This document shows, one piece after another, positions 1 to 31,300 of a stretch of DNA of 64,000 bases. Below the pieces are notes generated by a model, which saw only the letters and a list, made by a program, of their open reading frames with translations, was not told where the DNA came from and ran no database searches. Every line of letters begins with the position of its first letter. Position 1 is the first letter of the stretch. Source of the DNA: Pipra filicauda (Eukaryota; Chordata; Aves; Passeriformes; Pipridae); contig NW_024104151.1 of assembly GCF_003945595.2 (NCBI RefSeq), positions 640,501 to 704,500 on the forward strand, read 5' to 3'. Both the position numbers and the translations under genes were made by a program.

Positions 1-20212
<20,212 letters not shown>

Positions 20213-23200
20213 GTTTACAGAGTCCCTCCCTTGTAACTGGCAATAATGTTACACACAAGGTAGACGAATCTGTATCCACACTTTTATTGTTTTAATTGAC
20301 AATCTACTGTACCACTGTGCTACTAACCTTTGTTTACAAATTTATTGCTTTGTGAATTTTTCTTATGTCTTTGCAGATGATATTTAAGGTGGATGTAGGG
20401 TTTGTTGGGGGCACATAACTCTGGAAGTATGTTAGTCCCATGGGCTAGCAAAAGAAAATTATAATGGCTAACCCCTAGCTTTAGTGATTTAACATACCTG
20501 TGTGAAAATTTTATGAAACCCAGCTAATTCTTAATATTTCAAGCACCTCTGTTATCTTTACACTATTCCCTTCTGTCTTCTTTTCTCTTACTTCTTTGCT
20601 CTGCATATTTTTTTCCTTCCTCAGTTCTCTGCTTTCAGTGGTGCAAGGTATTGGGGGGACTGAAGAAAACTCAGTGGGCTCATGAACTTGGTATCTTGTG
20701 TGGTAGGGAAGCTTTCTGCATAGTGGCTGGAACAATGAGCACTGAACTGTGCTCACTGTCTCGGCCGTATCACATTGCTGCTGCTGGGCAGAGTTGTGGC
20801 TGTGGCTGGAATCAGTTTCAGACACCAGGTACCAACTTTGGAAAAAGCTTCCTCCGATGGGAGCACTGAAGGGCAATGTCTGCCTGGGAGACTTGAATGA
20901 CAGAAAAAGAGAGTAGCGCAGTCACACAAGATGCCTCCTGCAAGATCAGGTCCCAGTTTCCTGCTAATGCCATGATTTTCAATGTGGTGAGAATGGGAGG
21001 GGAGTTTTTAAAAAGGCCAGATCCTAGGGAGCCTCGTGACCACAAAAATGAAAGACTGAGATGCTTTTGGAAAAGTTAAACCTACAAAAGAAATTTAAAG
21101 GATGGGGGTTTTGAATCTCTTTGTTTACATCTTAAAAGTTATTTCTGTTTCTCCTTTCTGTTTTCTCCTCTCTTGGAGGCCACTTACTAGCAAAATTCAA
21201 AAGAAAAGGGTGATAGAAGGAGTTGAAGGACAGCTATTCCTGGATTATGCCCATGAATAAGAGAAGCTATTTTTTCCTGAAAGATTGGCATTTGTACTTT
21301 ATCTGCCCTTGGGGCAGTTTTCCTTGGAACAATAACCATCTTATTTTTCTTTTAATTGCATGAATATTTACTGTGGTATTCAGTTAAAGCGAATATAATT
21401 TTTGTAGCAGATTCCACAACATGTTTACCCACTGAGTCATACTATTTTTTTCACTACCACAAAGTGAAACACACACCATTGTATTCACATGCTTCTTGTT
21501 AAATCATTTGTAAACTAAGGATGGGAGAAATTCCCAAACAGAGGCAGTAGCAGGAACTCTCTCTAGAGCCTGACAAATAGTCTGAACATGTTATCAACTT
21601 CCTAGACATCTCCTCCACCTTTCCTGAACCGCTTGTGGCATGTTGCTAAGGTACAGTAGGAAGTGAGTAAGGGGCTCAGGCAACGTGGTCTGCAGGAAAG
21701 CAGTGTTAACCAAGCACACACTCGGATATCCTTTGGAAACCTGCGTGTTTTTTGTGCAGTCATAAGGGAGGAAGCACAAGTACTCATATCCACAGGTACT
21801 CTTCACCATATCTCTTGCTGCATCTCAGTGGCTAATGAGGGGAGAACCTCCTGGCAGCTACCAGGATACATCTGATGCTTTGTGGGTGCACTGTATGTTG
21901 TGATGACACAAGGTATCATAAGGGAGAGAGTAACCATGAGCAAACATATCCTATGGAAAAAGAGAGCATGTCCCAAAGGAAGCCTTCAGCCAGCCAAACA
22001 GCAAGTGATTTATTTGGTTTTTTTTAATGACTGTGCTGTCCCAAAGGGTTATCCTAATGTTTCCCCTTTGTCTCTTCCATTCCCATGCACAATCATTTAA
22101 GCCTGACCCAGGTGGTCAGGCTCTGAGGATATAAATGTTGCAATGGGGAAATCTTTTTCTGCTTTCCCTTGGTGCTTTTTAAATATCTGATAAAGTATCA
22201 TGCATTTCAAAATAACATCAAAGAGATTTTGTGCCAAAAAGTGACCCAGCAGTATTGAACTGTGACCTCCTAGAGGCAAGTTGTACTCTGTTAAAAACAT
22301 GTGCAGCCATGGGAGCTGTTATACAAAGCCGAAACAGACCCCTACCCCAACCTGTCCATGTACCTCCTGGGGCCTGGCCCCACTCCATGTCCTTCAGTCC
22401 CTCTTCCCTTCTCTCACTAGGGAGCTGGAGCATCCAGCTACACTGGGACAGTGTTAGGCTGTGGGATTTCTATTTTATTTATCTTTGAATCTTTCTGTGG
22501 TGGGTTTTTTTTCCTTCTACCCTCTCTGACCTTTCACCTGTCTCTTCTTCCTCAGACTCTCATTTCTAGTTTGCTCATCAAGGCATGATGAGCACTTTTC
22601 TCTTTTAACCTAGAGTGATTTTGCCTTTTGTTGCCTCAGTTCTCCTTACTTGAGTCTTTTTCTGTACTTCTCCCCCTTCATTGTTCATTCCAAAGTATCC
22701 CAACCCTTGGTGGATGAACCTAAACTCACTCCCTCCTTGAGTAGGTGCCAGGAGAGAGGAGAAACTAAGGGGTCTACTTTGGGTCTGAGCAACTTCTTTT
22801 GAGCTGGAAGGATGACTGTCAACAGGAGCTGTAGATCCAGAGAGTGACAAGGGTGACTCCTCTTCTTTAGGGTTACTCCACAACAGAGAAACATTTGTGG
22901 TGGACATTGTTAATACCTCGTGTCCTTGAAAGCAATAGAATGGGTGACAAAGCATTCTCCTAGCTCCCCAGGAGAGGGAGAGGAGGAGTTGGGATCTCAG
23001 AGCTGAGAAACATCTGTGTAGACTGAGAGGTTGTTTTTTCTTCATCTCTTGCCACTTAGATTTCCTTGGCTTCAGGGTGGCATTTGGTATACAGAAAGAG
23101 CAAGGAGTGGCTGAGGGACCTGAATTCCTTCGAGTGTTAATTTCAAGTTGTATTCAAACTCTCTAACTTCAGGCACAAAATTTAGGTGCTCTAAAACCAC

Positions 23201-23456
23201 ACCTGCTTTCTCTCTGTTGGTCTCAGTAGATATCACAGCCTCCTAACACAGACGCTCTAAATTACATCTTAGTCTCATGCCAAAAGTTACCGAAGCTGGT
23301 TAGTGGGATCGCCCTCACCTCACCGCTTTTAGTGTTAGTCTTTATTCTGGCATTATAAAGCAAAAACATTACAAGCACTTCAGTTTGTGCATTTGCAGTA
23401 TGGTACTAAGAACTAAAATCATGCCAAATGCTTCTTGTTCTTGCTGTTTGCTTTTT

Positions 23457-23473
23457 TGTTGTTGTTGTTGTTG
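23457..23473 (+). repeat. TTG trinucleotide microsatellite
   Basis: Five to six TTG units in a row within the presumed DDAH1 3' UTR. Confidence 0.85.
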
Positions 23474-24547
23474 CCCAAACAAAGAATTAATTTATGAGGA
23501 CATTTCTGCAGTGACAAATGTGCATCTTATGGGTGTCCTGTATATTTTGTCACCAGAACATTTCTCAGATGCCTGATATAAATCATCATTCTTGATTAAT
23601 ATAAATAATAAAATAAAATCCCAAACCAAAAAAGGAGATGAGACACTGAACACTCATAGCTGCCCACATAATACAGTTGATAACAACTGTTAGGATATAT
23701 GACAGAGCAGGCCAGTACAGAAGTTCTTGTGGTTAATAGCTCAGCGATGGGGCTTGAATTACTCATCAAAGGTTTTTTTCCTTTGAGCAATCAGTTTAGC
23801 TCAGTTCAAATGAAAGAGCTACAATGTGCATTATAGATACTTCATGGATGTTATCTTTGCTAAGAGTCTAGGGAGCTCTGTGATATGTGGGCTTCTTTCT
23901 TCAACAGAATGTGAATACAGTGTTTCTCTCTGCAATGAAAATGTGAATGCATACTGTACCTTATGAGATAAACTTGAATTCTTCCATTTATGTATTTTTG
24001 TGTTTACCATGCTAATATTCAGTTTTGAATAGAATGCCACTGTGTGAAGTTATGCTCTGATTTTTTTGGTGATTTCCATGTGATAGATATAGAGCTCATA
24101 GGCACCACTATGTCCAGTTTTGAAAAGAAAAAGTCAGTGGACAGAATGCTGTTTGTTCACAGCAAATTGGAGATGAAAGATGGGAAAAAATGAGCTTTTG
24201 ATTTTATTCAGCTTCTTTTACATTATATCTGCGAAGTCACAGCCAAATTAACAGAAAACATCAACATTCACATGGAACCATTTGAGGAAAATAATTTACT
24301 ATTTAAGAGTCTCTATTTTTGTTTTTATCAATAAGGAAGCTGAAAAGATAAGCCTGCTTAAAGAATGGTATTTGTTAAGTGGTTGTGAACAAAGTATCAG
24401 TGGACCTCATGTATTTTCTGAGAAGTTTTAACTGGACGTGTGATGTAAATTGTATAGAGTTGTATGTGAATCGTGTTAGTCACTGTTTTACATTGTATTG
24501 TTCTGCAGTGCACAAATGTGACTACTGAGCACAGAAGCATTACATTC

Positions 24548-24553
24548 ATTAAA
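24548..24553 (+). terminator. Candidate DDAH1 poly(A) signal (ATTAAA variant)
   Basis: ATTAAA, the commonest variant hexamer, lies in the distal part of the presumed DDAH1 3' UTR, followed by TTGTTGCAG. It is weaker than the two AATAAA signals downstream. Confidence 0.35.
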
Positions 24554-24705
24554 CTTAAAATCTTGTTGCAGTATATAGTTCCCCACTTTTTGTGCCAAAA
24601 ACATCAATACATTCCATAATCTGTCCTAATAGAGGTTTGCACTTTGATTTAATTTTTTTTTGATGACTCTTGCAGTTTCAGTACTATATATCCCCATCAC
24701 GAAGG

Positions 24706-24711
24706 AATAAA
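24706..24711 (+). terminator. Candidate main DDAH1 poly(A) signal (AATAAA)
   Basis: A canonical AATAAA in GGAATAAAGTG is followed by a GU-rich downstream region at about 24727-24755. It is the best cleavage signal context in this UTR. Confidence 0.6.
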
Positions 24712-24837
24712 GTGTCAGTTGTACTGTGCCCTGTGTAGTTTGTGCTTCTTGTTTTGGAACTGAAAGTATATGTATTTAATTTAATTTAATACTGTTTCAT
24801 GCTGTCTTTTTATTATGAAGCTTGTTACATGCCTAGA

Positions 24838-24843
24838 AATAAA
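24838..24843 (+). terminator. Candidate distal DDAH1 poly(A) signal (AATAAA)
   Basis: AATAAA in GAAATAAAGCC, 132 nt beyond the previous signal. It could produce a slightly longer 3' end; downstream GU content is modest. Confidence 0.45.
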
Positions 24844-24860
24844 GCCAATTATAGACAGTA

Positions 24861-27530
24861 GCACTAAAACCTTTAAGCCTGTTAGGAGAAATCTTGCCTC
24901 TTTTTAGAACAAATCATAATTTTAGACTCCACATTTAAGAATAGTTTATAGAGAGGAGATATTGCCTATAAGTTCTAGATACAGTGGTTGTGACTATATT
25001 TCATTACTGTCTAAGGTAAATAAACAGATATTAGCATAGTATAGTATGTTTCTCTTTAGTTCCTGTATTTACTGTAAGTTACAAAAGGTGAAACTACAAA
25101 GGTTTAGTAGCATTCCAGTTCTGGTTAAATTATTCACATAGCTCGTGTGTCCTTTTTCCCCCACGATGTCCAGAGAGGTGACTGCATTCCAGACGTTTCT
25201 TCATGGTAACATGACAGGTGGTCGCACATTTTATATCTAAATACTACCTGTTGAGTGCTACAAATAGCGCACGTGGGGCTCCTCTCTGCCTGTACCCCTG
25301 TGCTCTAGTGCCAGTAGGTTACAATATTAGGATCAAGAATCTCAAGAGACCATGCAGTTACTCCAGCTTCATGGCCATGTGTGCAAGTGCTCGTGGGCTG
25401 TCAGCGCCATCTCATGGCAATCCAGAAGTCCGTTGTTGGAGGCCTTAATATTGTTGCTTCGGCTTTTTAAGAAACCCAAAATAATTTTAACAGAGTAGGA
25501 ATTAATTAACTGTAGCAAAATAATTACATCACTTTTAAACTGTACTGTTTTGCTAGAAATGGGACTTTAAACAAGCCATAATCTGTTACTCTTCTTGCCA
25601 GGGAAGCAGGGACAAGGGAAGAATTCATTAGGGCTGATCTAAACACAGCCTTTATACTAATTTAACTACATTGTTTAAAAGTATGATTTTTATACTAATA
25701 TATTTAAATCAGTGCTATGTCTAATGTGGATACTTTTAGTGTGGTGCAATTAATATTTGTAAACTACTGCATTTACATGTGTACCCATATCTACAGAGGA
25801 GAGTTGGTATCAATTTACTTGAACTTGTTTCTAAATGGCAATTGTTAAAAACAAAATCTATAAAAGCCACTCCCACTTGCCACATTAAGAAGTTTCTCAC
25901 AGAATATCCAACCTTTAAAGGCGAAATCATAACAGTAATTTAAAAAGGAGTGTTCTTTGCAAAAATTAGCTGTAGAATATTACTTCATCAATTAGAGACT
26001 TCTGCGCTTGGCTGTATGGATTCACTCCCCGTTCTGAGTACATGGTGCCGAAAAAACATCAGTCACTGTCTCCTGCATCATAAAATCCAGACATTCTGAT
26101 GCTCTCAAAAACCTCATCCCCAAAAATTCATGACCTGTAGGTCAATTGCTGTGGTTTAGTAGCTGAAAACTTGCCATTAGTTGCTGCAGATTCCAAAATT
26201 TATTTGTAAGTTTACTGTAGAAATTTATATTAGATGGACATTACATATGAACATACCCATAAAATCAGTGCAATGTCCAAAATCTTCCCAGCTGCCTTGA
26301 AAGAAATGACCCATAACTCACTCTACATTGAGGCTCATTTCTGAGTGTTGAGTGGCTGTTACCCTCCTGAAATGAGTTTCACGCAGAGAGTAGTCTTCTT
26401 CCTGCTGCCTGGACCTTTATATCCTGTTAGGGTTTATTGGCATTAAGTCTGCTAAAATATATTCTATTCTTGTATCTCTAACTGCATGTTCTCTTCCTGA
26501 TTGATGAAGTTAAATCATTCCAGTTTGTCTCTTACGTGGCTCAGGAATCAGCAGCCTAACCCTCCAGACATCGCGTGGCTTTGAACTGCACCTCTGGCTG
26601 AGCAAGGTTATTAACAAATACTCTAACTCCAGAATGCATGATAGATGTTTTTATCAGCAGTGTTGTACAGAGCCAACAAAGTCTGCAATATAATTCACCT
26701 TGAAGAGGGGGAGCTGGAAGGCATGTGGTTTAATAAACAAGGATGGGAATCAGGGGCTGGGAAGATGCCTGGCTCTGTCTCAGAAGTGCCACAATCAGCT
26801 TTCCAGAAGCACCAGAGAATCTGAAACCTTTCCATGTATTTGGGTGCATAGCACAGATTAGGGAGGATCAATATAGGCACTTGGACTTGAAAAAAATGGT
26901 CTGCCCTGCAGCCCTCTGAGCAGGAATTAGAGATAAATAGTTTACTTTGTATTTCAGATGTTTAATCTAGAGATACACAAACAGCTTAGAGAAATTCAAA
27001 TGAACTACAGCAAAGAAAGGCTTCTTAGGGCAGGAATAACACCACAGAAGGATTTGGGTTGTGAGCAGAGGTGTGCTGCCAAATGACAAACAATCAGGTC
27101 TGCGGGGCTAGGTGGCGAGGGTGGGTCTGAAGGAGTTTTCACCGGGCAGATCACTGCAGCGGCAGGGAACAGAGCTGGCTGTGTGCTTTCTGGCAATCGG
27201 TTTGGGGATTGGCCGTGATTTTAACACACAGTTCTACAGAAATAAGCCTGTCACCAAGTGACCAGTCCTTTATTTCTCAAGTATTCTGGGCAGGATCTTT
27301 GGCTTTATTGAAATGCTGGGAATGCTAGCACAGTTAACATTAACGGTTGCATTAACAAGGCATATCAAACAAAAGGGCTTTGCAAAACTGTAAAAGTACT
27401 GCTAAACTAGTAGTTTTGCCTTACTGACAGTAAAACCCGATACTGATCACCTCTACTCTACACGCTTTCATGTTTATCCGCTGGAAACTAAGTCTTTAAG
27501 AGTACAGGAATAGCCCGAGTTCCACCTTCG
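24861..27530. other. DDAH1-BCL10 intergenic spacer
   Basis: About 2.7 kb of AT-rich sequence between the presumed end of DDAH1 and the BCL10 CpG island. There is no coding signal. A partial CTCF-like motif is at 25403-25417 (minus strand). ORFs here are short and overlap on both strands. Confidence 0.7.
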
Positions 27531-28067
27531 GCAGCCGAAAGAACACCGGTTAATGATGTTTCGGCCGCTGTCCTTTCTCCGAGGGTTCGCCCGGCGGGGC
27601 AGGCCCGGGAGCCGGCGGCGGGCGCGTCCCGGCGGAGCAGCGGCTCCCCCTGGAGCTGCGCTGGCGCAGAGCCCCGAGCAGCGGAGGGGGACAGAAACTG
27701 CCGTCCCCAAAACGCGCGGGGAACCATCACCGACCGCCACCCTGAAGCCCCTGGCACGATGTGCCAGCAGAGGCCGCCCCCGCCGGGCGCTGCGGGCCCC
27801 AACCCCATCGGGCACCCACGACCCGCCGCTAGCGGAGCGGTGGTCACGCAGCCCCAGGAGGAGGCGGGAGCGGCCTCTGCTGCTGACAGGCCCGGAGAGG
27901 GGCAGCTTCAACCCGCCGCTGCAGCCAGGAGTGTGGTGGCAGGACAGCGAGGAGGCGGCCCTTCCCCGGCCCGTGCCCGTGTCGTGCGGCGGGACGAGGC
28001 GGGATGAGGCGGGACCACATTCCAGCCCCGCTCCAGCTCCCGACGCGGGGGGGCCGCGCGCCACTCC

Positions 28068-28077
28068 GCGCACGCGC
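28068..28077 (+). promoter_or_regulatory. BCL10: NRF1-like motif, BCL10 promoter
   Basis: GCGCACGCGC fits the NRF1 palindrome (GCGCANGCGC) and lies about 50 bases upstream of the CCAAT box. CpG-rich sequence makes chance matches fairly common. Confidence 0.4.
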
Positions 28078-28125
28078 GAATGGGCGGGGCTCAGGGGCGG
28101 GGCGGAGCGCGGTCCCTGAGCGCCC

Positions 28126-28130
28126 ATTGG
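28126..28130 (-). promoter_or_regulatory. BCL10: Inverted CCAAT box, BCL10 promoter
   Basis: CCCATTGG, read as CCAAT on the minus strand, lies 78 bases before the BCL10 ATG and is flanked on both sides by GC boxes. This matches NF-Y sites in CpG-island promoters. Function is inferred. Confidence 0.55.
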
Positions 28131-28207
28131 CGGGGCCGGCGGGGCGGGGCCGGCCTGGAAGCACCGCCCCGGGCGGGTTTCCCCAGCGGTGCCGGGCTGG
28201 GGCCGCC

Positions 28208-28303
28208 ATGGAGGGTTCGGGGCTCGGCTTGGGGTCGAGCTCGAGCTCGGGGCTCGCGGGGCGGCCGCTGACGGAGGACGAGATGGCGGAGGTGAAGAAG
28301 GAT
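28208..28303 (+). CDS. BCL10: BCL10 coding exon 1
   Basis: The exon is 96 nt, 32 codons, from ATG in a perfect Kozak context to GAT|GTAAGT. The last dozen residues, LTEDEMAEVKKD, align to human residues 8-19; the preceding Gly/Ser/Leu stretch is an addition relative to human. Confidence 0.95.
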
Positions 28304-31300
28304 GTAAGTGGCGGGCTGGGCCCAGAGCCGCAGTGCCCGGGCCGGGCGCGGAGCTGCGAGTGGGGCCCGGTTGTGGGGAGCGGAAGGAGGGACCCGGGGC
28401 CGCCGCCTCCGCTTGGTCACGCCGGGCGGGCCCGGCCCCGCGGCGCCGCTGGGAAGGCGGCGGGGAATTCCGGAGTCCCCGCGGTGTGAGGCTGGTAGTG
28501 ACCCGCAAAAGCTTAGCCCTGGGCCCGGTGTGCACCCGCGGTCCCGGCTGCCGGCTGTGCCGCTGCGAGCGACCCGCCCCTGTGTGGCGTTTCAAGGCCA
28601 GAGCAGCGCGGGGCCGGTTCTCCAGGTGTCTCTGCACCGGGATAGGCCACAGGAGGCAGCAGCCGGGATGAGTAATTAACGTGGTACTCAAAGCCTGGCT
28701 GTACATGTATGTGCTACTCCTGGTGTCAATGAAATTCGCTTTTAGAGAGCGTGAATATCTTAATTAAATATAGTTAAATACTTTTTATTGAGTCTTCTTG
28801 TTCTATATTTTCCTGATCCTCCCCCCTCCCTATATTTATTCACTGATGTCTGGATTCTGAGGGAATACTTCATCCTGATTCAGTCTGGATTAATTCATCT
28901 CCTTGTGAGACTCAGAAGCAAGCAATGTGCTAACCAACCTCAACAAGTGATTGGTTAATTAAAAAAAAAATAAAATCACAGTTTATCAGTTACTTATTGC
29001 CCATCCATGTTTGCAATTTACAGTGTCTTATGTTTGACTTATCGAGGGTTTTATGTTCCTTTAAAGTACAGTAAGGACTCTTAGGATTTCGGTTTCTTAG
29101 TAGCTTTATGCTTATGTCATTTTTATTAAATGCTTTGTTTGGTTCTGTGAGACATGTTCAAGTTAGTACTTGCTTCTGTGGAACCACAGGGTAATACTGC
29201 AATAGCTGGCATCTGGTAGTTACACCAGAAAAGGACAAGAACTGCTGAAGTCAAACTATATATAACACAATATGTATGTTAATCTGTGTCACTGACTGAA
29301 CCCACAGCTGGAAGCCAGCTTGCGAGAACATCTTGGTCTGGGTAAGCTTGTCTTGAGGAGGATGTGGTGAGTCATATAAAACCATTGATACTGAGTAGGG
29401 TCACAAAAGATAGTGTGCTTTCCTGGGAAGATGATCTCCGAGGGAATGTGGTCTGGTACTAAGTGTTACAGTTCCTGAAGATAGGAAGTGGCACTGCTGC
29501 TGAAGTGCTTAAGACAGATGTCTCTGCTTTCCCGTGCCCAACACTGACTGCATGTTGGGGCTTTAGATGATCGATAGAGTCACCTTCCATGGACAGACTT
29601 CCACCTCTTTCTCTTTGCTCGTTATAGAGAGGACTCGAGCAACCAGTTTACTCTTGTACACTGAAGTTATGCTGCAGGAGGAAATAGAGTTGTTTTGCTT
29701 TTGCTAGTCATCAGAATTGCAGTGGTCTGTGCAGCATGTTAGAGGTGTGCAAGGTGCTTCAGGTGTTTAGTCTAAAATATTGAACCAAAAGAAGGCACTT
29801 TGCTGAAGACAAAAAGCAGCCAGTAATGTTGATGAGAGTATGTACATTTAAGGATGAAAGCACGTGTGTTTTGGATGGCAGTAATCTGTCAATTTGTCAA
29901 TAGTGGTGTTTAGTTACAAACCTTTTAAACTGTGAGTATGTTCATGCTGTTGCTCTGACACTGCTTTTGCTCTATGTGCAGAAAATATCAGCATCTGCAA
30001 TATTTTGGAGTTGTGCCTCATGAATACAAATAGTATGGAAATGTGGCAGTAGGGTGGTCAGTGAGAATAAGTATGTCTGTAGACAAAGGTGCTGTTTGAT
30101 ATAATTTCTTTTCATTTTTAGTTGTTTACCGTTTTGAAAGGTGCTAACCACAGACTTGATGTAATTAACATTTTCTATAATAGTCAGCTTATTTCTTAAT
30201 ATGCATTAGAACTCCTGAATTCACTCAAAGAACTAATGAAAAGGATAATTAGGTAACAGGTCTTTTAAAATTTTTTTACACTAGAAAAATCTCAGTAATG
30301 CAGTGGCAGCTTTAAAAACTCTTTGGCTAACCTGTATCAAAATCAAATCTGTAGGTTTCAGCTACAGACTTCTAAATAAATGGAAGTGTTGGCTAATACA
30401 AGTTGGCTTTGTTTTTCAGGCTTTAGAAAGGATGCGTCCTTACCTGTGTGATAAAATCATAGCCGAGAGACACTTCGATTACCTGCGTTCAAAGAAAATA
30501 CTCACTCGAGAGGACACTGAAGAAATTTCTGCTCGATCTTCCAGTAGGAAAAAAACTGGGAAGTTATTGGACTACTTAGCAGAAAACCCAAAGGGACTAG
30601 ATGCTCTGATTGAGTCTATCAGACGAGAAAGAACACAAAACTTCCTGTTACAAAAGATAACTGATGTAGTGTTGAAAGTCAAAAATGAAAAGCTTGAAGC
30701 TCTCAAAGGTAACAAGTTTATAATAATGTGTGTAAGACATAAGTTTTATTTTGAGGGTCTGCAAAATTAAAGTCTTCCTCTACTGTTTGGAACAACATGT
30801 TTGGAAATATCACCAGTTTGGGCTTAAGATCCTAGTGCATGTATCCTGGCTTTGCCTTTTTACTATCTGAACACATCGTAAATAATTAATTGCAAAAACA
30901 CCCCCTATTGCGTTGTTATGGTGGATAAATCTGTCTTCACATTTCAGTTTTGCTTTTCAAAAATAGGTAGTTATCTTCCACCTTGCATTTCTCTTGAAGC
31001 TATTTGCTGCAGTGGCAGGTTGCTCTGGTTTTGTTAAACTTTGCACCTCAGCAGAAGATATGCCAGCAAATGCAACCTGAGGGGAGTTCCCCTGTATGTG
31101 TTCAATGCCAAAGCTTAAAATTAGGCACTGTAAATACGTGTGTGCATTGTTTCATGCAGGCACAGAGGTTTTGTTGACACACAAAGCTTGAAGTGACTAC
31201 GTGTATTCATATTTTAAGGCAGAGGAAGAAAGTGTAAGCTTTCTACACCAAAAGCTTTACTTCCCCTTCCACACTCAAAAGAGAAATACAGAAGGAAGAA

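Larger units (their letters stand above)
20213..24860 (+). other. DDAH1: DDAH1 3' untranslated region (long, probably with alternative poly(A) sites)
   Basis: The region after the DDAH1 stop is AT-rich and has no exon-like ORF. Candidate poly(A) signals are ATTAAA at 24548-24553, AATAAA at 24706-24711 and AATAAA at 24838-24843. The 24706 signal is followed within about 30-60 nt by a GT-rich stretch (TGTGCCCTGTGTAG, then TTGTGCTTCTTG), as expected for a cleavage site. The last 800 bases look like continuous UTR, not repeat. A multi-kilobase DDAH1 3' UTR is known in mammals. The end point is inferred; transcript data would fix it. Confidence 0.65.
27530..28650 (+). promoter_or_regulatory. BCL10: CpG island promoter of BCL10
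   Basis: Base composition changes sharply from AT-rich to very GC- and CpG-rich at about 27530 and back at about 28650. Just upstream of the BCL10 ATG are multiple GC boxes (GGGCGGGGC at 28082-28090, GGGGCGGGGCGG at 28094-28105 and more at 28131-28150), an inverted CCAAT box (ATTGG, 28126-28130) and an NRF1-like GCGCACGCGC (28068-28077). No TATA box is seen. This is the usual architecture of a broadly expressed, dispersed-start promoter. There is no ATG between the CCAAT box and the chosen start codon. Confidence 0.85.

Noticed and set aside
22605..23045. 146-codon minus-strand ORF opposite the DDAH1 3' UTR
   Set aside because: No motif recognised and no promoter or splice evidence for an antisense gene.
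27474..28706. 410-codon minus-strand ORF across the BCL10 CpG island
   Set aside because: It is rich in Pro, Ala, Arg and Gly, as expected when stop codons are rare in GC-rich DNA. It runs antisense to BCL10 exon 1 and the promoter and has no recognisable domain.
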